Assembly: GCA_037179335.1 (NCBI GenBank)
Contig: JAKZHN010000023.1
Location: 310,001 to 374,000, forward strand
Length of the DNA: 64,000 nt
Source of the DNA: Cyclaneusma minus
Taxonomy: Eukaryota; Ascomycota; Leotiomycetes; Marthamycetales; Marthamycetaceae
Direction: 5' to 3'
This document shows, in pieces, positions 1 through 12,998 of the stretch (position 1 is the stretch's first letter; each line of letters starts with the position of its first letter). The position numbers were made by a program, and so were the translations under genes. The notes under the pieces were generated by a model. The model was not told where the DNA came from and searched no databases. It was given only the letters and a program-made list of their open reading frames with translations.

Positions 1-1560
1 TTTTGCGGAGGGTGGTGGTGCCGACGGATACGCCAGCTTCGGGGCCGTATTCGAGGGGGTGTGCGGAGAAGAAGGATTGTTCGTTCCGGTTCACGAGCGT
101 GGAGATATTGCCGCTGCCTTTCTTGAAGAGGCCGGAGCTTTGAGGGATTTTGGATACTACGCCTACATATCCAAGGCGTAATGGATACTTCCGGTCGTTG
201 AGGATTGATGCTCCTCTTTGTGAGTCGACGAGATCCATTTTTGTTATAACTCCAATTGTTCGCTCGCCCCTGGGGTCTACCCTGCGGCTGGCTCTCAGAG
301 CGGTCGAGTTTGCAAGATCGACATCGGCTGCTGAAATAGCAAGGATGACATTGGGAGGCTGAATGTATTTATCGCATAGATCGGAAATCTTCTGCTTCAA
401 CTCTACAGGTTGGTCGTGTCCAACCACCTGGATGTATCCTGGCAGGTCAATAAGTGACAAGTCGGGAACATTTGGTGACGATATCGTCAACTGAATCGGG
501 TCATCCGAGACACATTGTGAGTCCGGGACAGCCAGGTTGAGTTCGGTCAAGGTCCTCTGGATATGGGAGAAGTCGGTAATCTTCCCCAGACCTAGCGCCG
601 GGAACTCGCCATATTCGGCGTGAGCATCGGGGGTATTGACCAGAGTCAACTCGATAGGTCTCCTAGTAACCATATTCGACCCCTTTGGCAAGAATTCGTG
701 CCCAACAATGGCTTCCAGAACGGAACTCTTCCCCGAAGATTGAGAGCCGATGACAACAATGGAGGGCAATGTGAGAGTATTCGATTGGTCCACCTGTTGC
801 AGAAGTCCTCGAATCTCAATCATCTTCTTGGTGAGAACCATCATTTGGTCATCCCTGGCCATCTCTTCATCGCTCCTTGGATCATCTTCTGACGACTGGC
901 TGTATCCGTATGCGGCAGCAGTAGCTCCGGCGGCGGCAGCCCCCATTCTACTTTGCTGTGGCTCTTCGCCTTCCGGTCCGCCTCCACCTTTGCCATCACC
1001 CCCCTCACCAATCTCCTCATGGATCCTGAAGATCTTTTGTAGCCATTCCGGTAATTCAACTTGGTCTTTCGTATTATCGAATCCGCGCTTCGTCTGATTT
1101 GCTACGTCTCTAGCACTGGCAAAGATGCCACTCGCTGTTCCGACAACCGATTCGCTCGCTCGGCCGAAAAGATCTTTTGCGTAGTTACCGGCCTCTGTTG
1201 GGATACCGTTAGTGACCGCCATCTATGAAGTTCACATGCGAAACACATACGGGTAGCCTGGTATTGCAAATAAGCAAGGCCCATGACCATGGCACCTCCA
1301 AACATGGCTGGCACCCTCGCGAACTTGATAGCCAGCTTGGGCAGCATGCGCACGAACGAGGCGTTCCGCACAGCGACGGCATTGTGGACGAAATTGTATC
1401 CTTCCGGCCATATCCTCCTCCTGGTCGCTCGGATGGAAACATCGGTTCTCAGGAGTCCGCCAGCAGCGGAGCCAGCTTGACGGTGGTATTGTCGTGTAAT
1501 ATTGTTAGGGAGTCTTTGCGCCAGAGGCATAAGCCTGGCGGATAGGAGCCTCCCACTCAT
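1..1560 (-). CDS. MGM1: Mitochondrial dynamin-like GTPase Mgm1 (OPA1 type), 5' part
   Basis: Inner-membrane fusion and cristae GTPase of mitochondria. The gene runs off the left edge, so the 3' part is missing. Exon 1 is 1251-1560 and exon 2 starts at 1194; the 56-nt intron (1195-1250) begins GTATGTG, has branch point CACTAAC and ends AACAG, and splicing joins the frames as ..YQATPAGNYAKDLF... The N-terminus is basic (MSGRLLSARLMPLAQRL), as in a mitochondrial presequence, and is followed by a hydrophobic span (FARVPAMFGGAMVMGLAYL). A glycine/acidic linker leads to the GTPase domain: G1 GSQSSGKSS near residue 250, then DLPGY (G3) and TKMD (G4). These motifs and the bipartite N-terminus are those of Mgm1 rather than Dnm1 or Vps1. 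Nothing looks broken. Start chosen as the first ATG giving the presequence. Confidence 0.95.
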
Positions 1561-2763
1561 GATGCCGTAGGTATTAGGTATTCGGCGGCGGAAGAGGGAA
1601 GTTTCGTAGTCATCTAGGTCGCGGGAGAAGGGTCATATTCGACGAGAGGCTGTTCTGTCGACGTCGAGAGAGTGAAGATCATGCACTCAATGTGACTTTC
1701 GTCGTCTCCTGTCCCTCGTCACAATGTGGCGCCGGTGTGGCGCCAATGTGGCTAGTGCGTGTGGCTTACCAGATTCTGCGACTCTGCGGGCCGGCAGCTG
1801 CCGAGAAGCCGCCCCTGACTCGCAGTAGTCCATGTCTGATAACATAGCCTTCGATTTTATATATGATATTCGACTTTAAAAACCTACTACATGTAAATGG
1901 AATTAACGACTCAGAATGTGAGGACGGGAGCAAACGTGCATGAAACATTCTACGGCCAAGAGGTGATTCCCCAAGCCACACGCGGAGAAAGTCTAAGGGT
2001 GCAGACAGATTTGATGTTGAACCCCGGATTTTCAGTCTTTGAAAGGAATGAAGATTATGAACTTTGCTATATGTTATTTCGGCTTGTACGGATTCTTGGG
2101 AGTCTTGTTTCTCGATTCCTGCCAGTGTTTCCGGGCTTTCTCTATCGTGGTCGTCCGGGATCCCTGTCAGTACCAAGCTATTCTATTCTTAGAGTACATG
2201 TATCCCTTATGGTCCCTGAATTGGTAGTGCCCCAACATGAATACATGTACCAATCCAGCAAAATAACGCATATACCAGAGTTGAATGGAAACTTGAAACC
2301 CATCAACTTGAAACCGGAGATACCGTCGTCATCCATCAACGTGGCAACAGGGGGAGTTGTCTGCATCGTGCTGCAAGGCTGCGGCTCTAGAAAACATCTC
2401 TGCTGCCAACCTGCATGCTGACTCACTCTGCGAATGCCGTGCTCCAAGCAGTGCTCTGTATGACTGCCCAATTCACAAACAATTCCACGAGTCGTACCCG
2501 TGCCATCGACCACCGCTTCCCCAAAGCGACCCGCTGAGTCGCGGAGGATTCAGCCTGCCCCATTGCGCCATCTGAGCGCAGTACCCGCCAGAGGGGCAGA
2601 CACGTTTCATGCATCTGGGACTGGAGACACCGAGATCCGTCGACACCTTAAGATTGCCGCCAACCCCAGAAGGCCTCCCGGAACTTAAGACTCTCCTTTG
2701 AATAAATCCCAATCCAAGTGATCCGCCAGAGTATTTCGCGAAGGAAATACCCAATAAGGCACC
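1561..2763. other. Intergenic region between MGM1 and the amidotransferase gene
   Basis: Shared 5' region of two divergent genes, about 1.2 kb. Several open stretches of 60-170 codons occur on both strands, but none has a recognisable domain or a plausible intron structure, so I call no gene. No repeat or RNA gene was seen. Confidence 0.6.
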
Positions 2764-4609
2764 ATGTGTCGCTTTCTGGTACGGACCGCCACGAGCTCGT
2801 GTGACCTGATTGTGAGGCAATATGCTGACACTGTTTCATGACAGGTTTACAAGGGCAGCGACGAGATTCTCCTGTCGAAACTAATCCTCGATCCCTCGCA
2901 TTCCATCCTCACCCAGTCCTTCGACTCCCGTCTACGTCTGGTGAGTCAACTGGAGTTGGGAGCTCAATTGAAGCGTTTGGGGTGATCAGGCCACTAACAC
3001 TTCACCGAAGGACACTCGCAGACCACACAACGGCGACGGATTTGGCATTGGTTACTACACCGACCCCAAACTTGGCCCCGAGCCCTGCATCTTCACCTCC
3101 ACCACTCCCGCCTGGAACTGCACCAATCTTCGCCGTATCGCCGCCAAAACCGCTTCACCATTAATCTTCGCCCACGTACGCGCCACCACCGAAGGCTCTC
3201 TGAGTGAAGACAACTGCCACCCCTTCAACCATGGCAGCTTAATGTGGATGCACAACGGCGGCCTCGGAGCATGGAGTCACATCAAGCGACGCCTCGTAGG
3301 CGGCCTAGCCGACAAATGGTACCTAGGCATCCACGGGTCCACCGACAGTGAATGCGCCTTTGCGCTATTCCTCGACACACTTGAACGAATGGGCCACGAC
3401 CCGTCCTCGCCTCCAGAAACCGGATTCGGGCCTATGGTTCTGCGAAAAGCGATTTTGCAAACTATTGAGCAGATTAATAGCTATATTCGGGCTATTCCGG
3501 AAAGTGTGATTAAGGAGGAGAATGTGGATACGAGAAGTCTGCTGAATTTTGCCGTGACGGATGGACATAGTGTGGTTTGTACGAGATATGTTACGAGCAA
3601 GACGGATGAAGCGGCCAGTCTTTACTATTCATCTGGGACGAGCTGGGAGAATAAGCGGGATGGCGACTACCACATGAACCGAAAGGACAAAGGCGCTGAT
3701 ATAGTCCTCGTAGCCAGCGAGCCCCTAACATTCGAACGAGGTAATTCCATCGATTCCCCTTTCAGTCTATAGAAAACAGCAAAGACTAACGAATATTCAG
3801 ACAACTGGGTAACCGTCCCCACAAACTCAACCCTCACAATCCACAAACAAACCGTCATGGTCCACCCCATCATCGACGAATACTACAACCACGCGCCCTA
3901 CCACCAACGCTCCTCCGCCTTCGTCGTCGAAAAAGGCCTTGTCAGCAACGAAAAAAACAACACATCACCCGGCTCCTCAACCCCCACCTCCGAGTCCGGC
4001 GGCCCTGCTCCCTCCATCGACCCCCGCTCCTCCTTCCCTCCCCCTCCCTCCCCCACAAACACTTTCGGAACCAACCGCTCTATCTTCTCGCACCAACCAT
4101 CGCCGCTATCTACAGAAAACCATCCCGTCGTCGCATCCCCAGTATCGCCGCTTTCCCCTACCAGCGTGGAGCCAAAATCCTCCGAGCAGTTTTTCAAACC
4201 CACCCCATCGAAAGAAAGACATAACGAAAACGAGCACGAAAACACAGCAACTACGCATCTTTCTCCACCACCAACATCACACTCCGCTCCCGCACCAACC
4301 ACATCATCCTCCGATTTGCGTCACCTAACCCCGATCCCCAATAACGCACAAACCACGCTCTCCATACCCCGCGAAGTAGGAAATACGAAGAAAAGAAGAG
4401 TGGCACCGGTTACGACAACGCCGGCGCCGGCGTTTGAGTGGGAGCCGCCTGCTATTCCGGAGGATGTGAGGAATATGGGGAGTGTGGGGAGTGTGGATGA
4501 TATGGAGTTGGCGCCGCCGAGACATTCGAGAACGACGAGTTATGGGACGAGTGCGAAGTTGGCGAAGATGTTTCCAGAATTGGGGCTGGGTGTTGGGGTT
4601 AGGTATTAG
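2764..4609 (+). CDS. Class II glutamine amidotransferase, DUG3-like
   Basis: Ntn-type glutamine amidotransferase of the YafJ/Dug3 class; yeast Dug3 acts with Dug2 in cytosolic glutathione degradation. Four exons: 2764-2778, 2845-2940, 3011-3740, 3801-4609, giving 549 residues. The start ATG is fixed by the MCRFL-V-YKGSD junction, because Cys2 is the catalytic nucleophile exposed after Met removal; only five codons precede the first intron. Other family landmarks are RPHNGDGFGIGYY, FAHVRATTEG, NCHPFNHG and MWMHNGG. The third intron has branch point GACTAAC. The domain ends near residue 300. The remaining C-terminal region is Ser/Pro/Thr-rich and low complexity, making the protein longer than yeast Dug3 (about 357 residues); such tails are common in filamentous fungi. 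The fold assignment is firm; the exact DUG3 orthology is inferred. Confidence 0.9.
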
Positions 4610-5834
4610 CTGATGAAGGGTAAAATGAGGGGAGGGGGAAGAGGTGGTTTGATAATTCGAGGGGGAGTGACGGAAGGCAGGCTGGATGTTTTCGAATTCG
4701 CATGTTTGTATGTTGTTTCCAGCGATGGCGTTGCCGGATGGGGCATAGATTGGACCATGACAATTGCATTTTCGATGGCATTTTCGAATGGCGCTGTGGC
4801 GTCTGTCTGTCTTGCGATGACTCGAGGAGCTTGGGTGGTTGGCTTTGTAGGGATAGTTGGTGTGTAAAAGAGAGGCGCTTCCAGTGTCATGAATTTTCCC
4901 GGCTCCAGTTTCCATGCTTTTGCTCTGTGAGGTGGTTTGTGAATGACGCGATGGAGAATTGAAATGCATCGTGCTTCCTGCTGCTTCGGAGAGAGCCTGC
5001 ACCAGAAACGGTACAGCTGATCGTAAATACCACTTTGTGGCTGAGGGCATCTCTAGTAACTGAAATCACTTCTGGGTACTAGTGGCTTTGATTACCATCT
5101 CAGTCGTCTAGCTCACGTGGTGCAAGGGAGAGCTGTGAATTATCCCTTTTTCTTCAGCCACGGGCCAGCTAGTCACCTGATCATCTGGCTTCCTGAGTTG
5201 GGTGGCTGTGTTTCTTTCAACTCGCTTTCTAGAGCTATAAGAAAGCGCTGCCCACCGTGGGAAAGGTCCAGGATTCAAATTTGCGAACAAAAAGCTGATG
5301 TTGGTGGTGACTGGAAGAGAGCGCAAAGTTGCAAGCGGGGGGGAAGGTTGGATTTGGAGAGCTTTGTGAGTCGTGGCTGTTGTGTAGATATCGACTGCGA
5401 TTTGCGGTTTGGTGGATGCAAGGGGAGTGATGGGTCGCTGGTGCTGGGGGGCAAGGTTGCTGTCGGGAGGGAGTGGTGTTGTTGAGGGGACAGTGTGCTG
5501 TCGCGAGTGAGGATGTGGGAGATTGAGGAGTTTGTGCTACATATGGGTGAGGAATGGTCTGAGGTGGATTATTTGCTTGGAGGTAAAATGATGGTGGGCA
5601 GGTTTCGGTCTCAATGCGAGTACGGACGAGTCTTCTGTGTACACATCCACCACTCTGAGCATTGTTCGTGGCCTGGTTTGTTAAGAAGTACGAGGAGGCC
5701 CTTTTATAATTTGTGGAAGGGCTCGTATAACTTCCGTTTCTATGGCTTAGAGACGGACGAGAAAGAATTGAATCACGTGGTTCCACTTAACTAGGGACAC
5801 GTGGTCGGGCTCTTGGTAGACTACCTAGTGCGCT
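4610..5834. other. Intergenic region before the first array
   Basis: About 1.2 kb after the amidotransferase gene. Open stretches on both strands (for example 5235-5786 minus) are Ser/Thr/Pro-rich without a domain and look like chance frames. Degenerate similarity to the array that follows appears only near 5835. Confidence 0.5.
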
Positions 5835-8800
5835 TGGAAATCGATTCCTGGTCTGTTTACTATGTAAAGACTCAGGTCTGCTCTTCAGGAAATCCAAACA
5901 ACATCATCTCTGAACGATACGCGAGGGGCGAGTGAACCGAGTCTCTAGCTGCATTTTGGGAAACTCTTGTTCGTTCCAAGGGACATGGCATTGATGAATG
6001 ATTGGTGATATGCTTTTCTGGGCTCGCTATCCTCACAAAGAAAGCCTGTCGCTGTCGAGGAAGTGTGCTGGTGTCATACAAATCATTTGCTTTTGGACCA
6101 CAGACGTATCCCCAAGGTTTCTTTCAGAGTAGCTTGCTTGCTTACGAATCATTCTCCAAATCTCTCTGCTACCTTACTATATAAGGACCCAGATCTGCTT
6201 TTCAGGAAAGCCAAGCTTCCATAGACCGCAAAGGGATCTGCCATTGCATGACATTCTTCTGAGTGACTCGTGAGACAGTAAGCTTATAGCTTTTCCAGTC
6301 CCTGGAACCCAACCTCCTAAGAGACGTAGCACTAGTACTACGATTTTCCGGATCACCGATTCTCGAAGAGGAATTGTCACTGTTGCCCTATCACTGCCGA
6401 AGAGGTGTGCTGCTGTCATACAGATAACGTACTGTCGCTGGACCACAAACGTATCCTTGAGGTTTCTCCTAAACTAGCTTGCTTACGAATTGTTCTCGAA
6501 CTCTCTACTATATAAGGGCGCTGATCTGCTCCTCAGAAAACTAACCTTTATGATCTACCAACATGCTGTCATGGAACGTTCTTCTGTGCGACTGGTATTT
6601 AAGAAATTAAGCATTCAGCTTCTCCAGTTTCTCGCGCCCGTCTTCTCAAGACGTAGCCTTAGCATTACGATTTTGTGGATCACTGTTTTCCATTCTCGAA
6701 CACGGGATATTACCATCGCCGGAGCATGCTGCTGTCGTTTGTCCACAGACGTATCCTTAAGGTTCGTCCCAGACTAGGTAGCTTGCTTACGAATCATGGC
6801 CCAGATTTTTACTATATAAAGACCCAGATCTGCTCTTTAAGAAAACCAAGCTCCGCATTCTGGAGACAGAGATACATGGATGTTTTCCTGCGTGACTGGT
6901 GCCTGGTAAAAACTCAAGCTTGTAGCCTTTCCTGTTTTTGGGACCCGTTTTTTTGAGAGACGTAGCATCAGCACTACGACTTTTTGGACTCGTCAATTCT
7001 TACAAAATTAGTCTTTCACTGTCGCTAGAGTTTATTGCGGTTGTGCAAATCGCGTTTGGTCGTTGGACCATAGATTTATCCTCAAGATTCCTTATAGCCA
7101 AGATGGATTGCTTACGAATCATTGTGCAAGACTCTAGTATATAAGGACACAAGTCTGCTCTTTAGAAAAGTCAAGCTCCCGAAATTCGCGAAGGCCGCAT
7201 CATGTTTTTGAGTGACAGGTGGCCGAGAAACTAAGCTTGTACCTTTCCTAATCATTGGGACCGATCTTTTTGGAGTCGTAGTATTAGCACTATGACCCTT
7301 TGGACTCGCCAATTGTCGCAATGTCATTTTGTCATTGTCGCTAGAGTCTGTCACTGTCGCTGGAGCATGCTGCTGTCATGTAGATCGTAGTTTCACTTGA
7401 CAACTCTTCTCAGTCTAGCCTATGCCATATGAATCGTTCTCCGACCTTTCTACTATTTAAGAAGCCAGAGCTTCTTCTGAGAGACATCCAAGGTCCACTG
7501 GGTGGGCGGGGAGCTTTCATCGATGGGACAGCAGGATCAGCCATGTTCAAGCTCTTCTACTCGTGAGTTCCTACACCTGCAAGTAAACCATTTTGGAAAG
7601 ACGCAATATTATTGCTACGATTTCCTGGCCAAATATCCTCACAGAACCGAAGACGGAATCATGAATGACACTGTCGGCGCAGATTACTGCTGTCATACAA
7701 ATTCACATACTCGCGCTGGACCACAAACACGTGATCATGCTCCTCACAGACTAGCTTGATTACAAATCAATCTTCAAAGCTTTCTACTGCTATATAAGTG
7801 CCCAGATCTGCTCCTCAGGAAAGCCAAGCCAGTCCAAAGACATCAAAAAGTACCAAGTACTCGACGTACCGATAGTTTGATTCTCAGGTAAGGTACGGAA
7901 GCAACTGGAAAATTTAGTGATACCTAGGTAACTTTCCCGCCTCTTCCAATCCATGTTCTTAGAAAACAGAGCTATTCCCACGATTTCTTGAGCTCGCTGC
8001 TTCTCGAACTTGGCCTGTTGCTGTCGAAGAGATGTGCTGATGTCATGTAGGCTGCGGCTTTACTTCACTACCGGTGCTTGCCTAGGCCTTTGTAACTCTC
8101 TAACTACCTTGCTTACAAATCATTCTTCAGATCTTCACTATATAAGGATCCAGATCTACTCTTTGGGAAGGCCAAGCTCTAAGCAGACAACAACCTGCGA
8201 AACCTCCATGTGGAAGTGAAGTAGTTAAGAAGTAGCGATGCTACTTTGTAGAATTTCCAATGCTCGAGACATCAGGTCATGTTCTTGAAGTTGAGAAATA
8301 CAATGTCGGTTCAAACTTCCTGGGCTCGTTATTTTTGTCAAGTCAGCTTGTCACCGTCGGGAGAACGTGCTGCTGTCATACGCATGGTAACTTACCTGAC
8401 CACAGATGTGTCATGTGTGCTCTGGATCTCCTCGGACTAGGATCTTTACTATTTAAGGCCCCAGATCCTCTTCTCGGGATAGTAAAGCTTCATTGCCTCC
8501 AGTGAATATGCCATGGATCAGTACGCCTTGCAACCTTGACAGGCGAACTCTCGTGTTTGAATTCCAGACATAGTATCACCGGAAAGAAGCTACACTGGTA
8601 AAACAATTTCCTGGACTCCGTACTCATGTCAAGTCAGCCTGTCACTGTCGGAGGAGCGTACTATTGTCATGCAAATGGTAGTTTCCCTTGACCACAGATG
8701 TGCCACGTGTGCCGAGGATTTCCTCGGACGAGCTTGCTTACGAATGATTCCAGATCTCTACTATTTAAGGCCCCAGATCCTCTTCACTGAATATCAAAGC

Positions 8801-8883
8801 TCCAAAGCCCAACGCAGAAGATGAGGAAAAGCAGGATTTGCAACCTTGAGCAGCGCACTCTCATGCTCGAATTCCCATACATA

Positions 8884-9443
8884 CAGTAGGGGGAAAAAAG
8901 TCTGGGTACGCTTTTTATTAAGCGCGACAGCGCCATATAAAAACGCGCTAGAGTAAATATAAATAAGCCAAATTAAAGCTTTTTCTTTTTTTTTATATAC
9001 CAATATAGAAATTAATATGCTAATTAATTATATATGCCGGAAAGCCCCCTTTGAAAAAACTGGGCCTTAAGCCCGCCAATTTTTTTTTAAAACAATGGAA
9101 ATACAAAATAAAAAGCTAGCACTATTTATTCAAGGCTGAATTATTTAATTATAAAAAATATGCATAAGCTATAGCAAAATTGCAGCCCTATTCTATTTTT
9201 CCTTTAGGCCTTGCTAAAAACAGCAATTTACAAGGCTGCTGGCTAATCCAGCTTTGTACAATTTACCCAATATTGAGGCAATTTTGCAAAGGCTAATACA
9301 AGTGGCACAAGCACATGGGGAATAAATATATAGAGAAATTGAGCTCTATTATGGGATATTGGCGTTAAACAATTATTAAGGCTAATGGTTGGTATACAAA
9401 ATACTAAAATGACAACCGTACCCAGACTTTTTTCCCCCCACTG
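8884..9443. mobile_element. Tc1/mariner-type MITE with TA target duplication
   Basis: A 560-bp AT-rich segment with 26-bp terminal inverted repeats, left end CAGTAGGGGGAAAAAAGTCT and right end the complement of CAGTGGGGGGAAAAAAGTCT; the full arms (8884-8909 and 9418-9443) differ at one position. It is flanked by TA on both sides (8882-8883, 9444-9445). CAGT termini plus TA duplication fit the Tc1/mariner superfamily. No transposase frame is present and the interior is AT-rich, as after RIP, so it is non-autonomous or decayed. It interrupts the body of the unit with TATA at 8762. Confidence 0.88.
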
Positions 9444-10124
9444 TACTATCCTTGGAAAAAAGCTATTTTGGGGCTACGAGTTCCTGGAATCGGTATACAC
9501 GCAAAGCCACCATGCTACTATCAATCCAGTCTACTGTTGTTACTGAGATGGCAGCTTTACATGACCATACATGTGCTCATGCTTTTCACAACCTAGATTG
9601 CTTAGTAGGCTTCGATGTCTAACCTTTTTACTATAAAAGGCGCCAGATCCTCTTCTCAGCATAGTAAAGCTGCACTTCATTCACTCAAGAATTCATGGAA
9701 TAGCAGGATTTGCCATTTTGCACATCAAATGCTCATTCTTGAATTCCCACACACATCTTTGGAACGGCCCAATTTTGATGCAATAGTTTCCTGGGCTCAC
9801 TGTTCCTGTCAAGTCAGCTTGTCACTGTCAGAGAGGTGTGCTGCTGTCGTGGGGGTGGCAGCTTCACTTGATCACAGACATGTGCTCAAGCCTCTTCGCA
9901 GCCCAGGTTGCTCAGCTCTCGTATCGAACTCCGAATCTCTCGACTATTTAAGGACCTAGATCTCCTTCTCAAAAGACCATAGCGTCAAGGCAGTTCCAGA
10001 ACTGCGAAATGGACTTGCAACTCTTGAACTATCTTGCTCACTGATTCTCAATCTTTGGAAAGACGCAAGCCTGATGGAGTGAATATGATGATACAATGTC
10101 CTTCCTGCTATCCTCGCAGATGCA

Positions 10125-10249
10125 GCCTGTCACTGTCACAGGATTCTGCTGCTGTCATGCAAATCACTGTTTCACTCGATCATATGTGTGCATGCTCCCT
10201 TCAAACCAGCTCTCAAGAATCGACATCTTACTCTCTCGGCTATATAAGG
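10125..10249 (+). promoter_or_regulatory. Exemplar class I promoter
   Basis: One of the cleanest units: the proximal CTGTC core of GTCACTGTCACAG is followed 19 bp later by that of CTGCTGTCATGCAAAT (10149-10164), and 77 bp further on by TATATAAGGGCCCATTCC (10241). The spacing matches the other class I units. Confidence 0.6.
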
Positions 10250-12849
10250 GCCCATTCCACCTTATGTGAGCATGTAAGCTTCAAAAGATGACGATACCCT
10301 TTCGACTCGGTGTCTGATGCTCATCTGTGAAAGCGACTGAATGTGGACTTGCAAAACTGCCTCTTTTTCAGCTTTGGTAACATGATCATCTGGTTTCGCT
10401 TTCTCGCGACAAGAGTTCAACCTCGGCGAGTGTGCTGCTGCCGAGCAGCTAGTGGTCTCATCTAACCTCACCAGACATATGCTTAGGCTCCCCCCAGACT
10501 AAATCGCTTACATCACAGCGATCTTTAACCCTTTCTACTATAAAGGGACCCATTCCAACTTCTCTAAAACCCCAAGCCGCAGACATGGTAGGCTACACAA
10601 GGATTCCATTGGATGTCTGACCCTCATATGTGCTAATGACTGAGAATTATTAATGTGCAGCACTTTTGCTTTCTGGTACTGCGATTTCTTGGATTCTTTT
10701 CCTTGCAGGGAGAATATACGACTGTCGGGGGAGCATGCTGGTGCTGTCGTGCAGGGAGCCGTCATACGGTCTTGCCTTACTTGATCGGACACATACTTTT
10801 GGCTCCTCTCAGACTAACTTGCTTACCACACCGCGATCTCTGACCCTTCTTACTATAAAAGGACCCGATCATTTTCCCCAGGAAACCAATGCTTGACCAA
10901 CACTCGCAATGATCCATTGGGATGTCAGGATATTCGACGTGCTGATGTCAACTGAGAGAAGTGACCGTGGAACTAGATGTTTAGCATTCCCGCTTTTTCA
11001 ACTTGGTATCACAATCTCCCGGATTCATCATCCTCGCAAAAAATGGTCTGACTGTCGAAAGAGCATGCTGCTGCCGTGCAGGTAGCGACCTTACCTCACT
11101 TGACCAGAGACATGCTCATGTCTCTTTGAACTCAGCTTGCTTAAGAATCTTTCCAACTCTCTCTACTACTTAAAGACCCAAATTATCTTTTCGGGAGTCC
11201 CAAGCTGGAAGAAGAACGACGACGATCCATAAGAATGGTCGGATGTTTGATGTTTGCCTACTATGGTAACGACCGATAACTTAAGGTTGCTGCATTCATG
11301 CTTTTCCAGCTTTCGTACTTCGATTTCCTGGGCTCGCTTTATTGGATGTTGTGAAATAAGGTATACCACTGTTGTAAAAGAGTGCTGATGTCGTGCAAAT
11401 TGCTTACTGTCGCTCACGAATTATGATGTACTAGATATCTAAGGAAATTCTCACCAAATCTAGATCGTTAAACAAAAGCCTGGGAATTTCTTTGAGCCAA
11501 TCCGCATCCGCTTCAAGAGACTTTGCAAAAACGATGCCATCAGAAATGTCGACGTCAAGGTGGTTCTTGGTTGAACGGGAGTCCGGGAGTTGCTTTACTT
11601 ATACTCATCGATCCCTTCTTTCGGCGTCTAGAGCTTAGGGCTCGCTAAGAAGGGTCAGTTCGCATTCGCATGTTATTGTTTCTTGGAAAGAGGTGACTCA
11701 GGCTGTTCTTTAGACCGGTATCGCTCCCCTCTGGGTGCCAACCGGAGAATCCTGCTATATAAAGGCCACTAGAGACCTTCAGAAACGACCACACTTGTGG
11801 ACCGGAGAACTTGTAGCAAATAGAATGTGTATATACCGAAGAGAAGAGCCGTGAGTGAATCCTGCCCATCTCTAGTACCAAATAAACACACTCCTTTCAC
11901 GTTTCAAATCTTTCTCACTGCGAGGCAGTTTTTGTTTTAATGCTGTTAGAAAAGCTTGCTGCTGTCACAAAGCGGTTGATTGTTGCCGTTGATTCTACAG
12001 GCGTTCCTAAATTGCCTTCGTTGAAGCAGTCCATGAAAGACAGCAGTGATTTTATCTCTACCAGATGAGCTGGGTGAGGGTGGCAAACGTACTGTGCAAA
12101 GACCATGATGGGGGTCAAGCTTCTACACAAATCATGGTTGGACTTTGCTTTCCGAGAATCTGTATTTATACCTAGTGGGGCAGCCACAAATTAGCTGCTC
12201 TGGAAACGCATTGGGGATAACAGTAACAATACACTACTCTCGCACTGCCAGCTGTCAGAGATGTCCTGCTGCTGTTGTGAGGGCCGTCTGCTGTCGCTGC
12301 TAATTCTGCAGGTGATCCAGAGTTCCCCATTTCAATGAAGTGTTTGACGACGGAAGAATATCACGGTCTATTTTAGCTGTGTGAACATGGCCAAGATACC
12401 CAGTGATAGACCATGCAACATTTGATAGTTTTTTGTCAAGCTTGTCGAAACATGGTGTTTCCAGGTTCCATACTTATACGTATTGGGGAAGCCAGCAAGT
12501 AAATGGTACTGAATTTGAAGTCATTCAGGGACAAGTATGACAGCTTTTGCGACGAGGCCGTTAGGGAAGCCTCGCTGCTATCGCATAGGATGTCTGATAT
12601 CGTTGTTTGATACTTTGAGTGGCCTGAAATTTCCCTTGCCAAAGCAGTATGTGGAATGCACGGGAGTTTGTCTCACTAGATGAGACGAGTCGACATGGGA
12701 GATGCACTCTGCTAACACTATTTGCGATTAAGGCTCGCCATCTCTGTGCCATAGCTTGGTCGAATATGGCTGCCTAGATGCCATATTTATACCCAGCTGT
12801 GAGGTCAGCATGTACATAGGACCGAGCTGGAACCAATGCGAGACGAGGT

Positions 12850-12998
12850 GTTGGACTCCCAGGGCAAGGGCTTAACCCTAGCCTTGGCGTTAAGACTAGC
12901 GCAGGTCTACACACTCGCTTAAGGAGCTGTAGCCACACACAATAGATCACTATCGCTCTCTAGATGTGTCCACACTGCGTGCTTGATACGAGTGTATC
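12850..12998. other. Possible short insertion inside a class II unit
   Basis: About 145 bp with a different composition and no counterpart in neighbouring units. It starts around TGTTGGACTCCC, like a Copia-type LTR, and CGAG occurs at both borders. The right border does not end in CA, so neither solo LTR nor other element is established. Confidence 0.25.

Larger units (their letters stand above)
5835..11450 (+). repeat. Class I array: TATA-box/CTGCTGTC units on the plus strand
   Basis: Diverged tandem units of about 300-330 bp. TATA boxes start at 5861 (degenerate), 6178, 6509, 6813, 7138, 7454, 7791, 8139, 8450, 8762, 9632, 9945, 10241, 10539, 10854 and 11167 (weak). Typical forms are CTATATAAGG, CTATTTAAGG and CTATAAAAGG. 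They are followed by a conserved stretch close to CCCAGATCTGCTCTTCAGG and then AAAGCCAAGCT, about where transcription would start. Some 65-95 bp upstream lies CTGCTGTCATRCAAAT (for example 7687, 8370, 10149), preceded 19 bp earlier by CACTGTCG. Between motif and TATA most units share GACCACAGACGT and GCTTGCTTACGAATCATTC. The bodies show no shared reading frame. I infer short transcription units, probably non-coding; a satellite without transcription is the alternative. Confidence 0.75.

Noticed and set aside
1766..2513. Two minus-strand frames of 111-136 codons
   Set aside because: No domain, no splice-site support and no link to neighbouring genes.
5235..5786. 183-codon minus-strand frame
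   Set aside because: Ser/Pro/His-rich without domain, intron signals or relatives in the window; likely chance.
6787..7981. Minus-strand reading frames in class I units sharing segments such as FPEEQIWALI and FLKSRSGSLYSK
   Set aside because: The shared residues are simply the translation of the conserved TATA-box region; frames start and stop at different points and the conserved part is regulatory DNA.
12850..12998. Second solo LTR
   Set aside because: Left end resembles TGTTGG, but no CA right end with a matching 5-bp duplication could be found.
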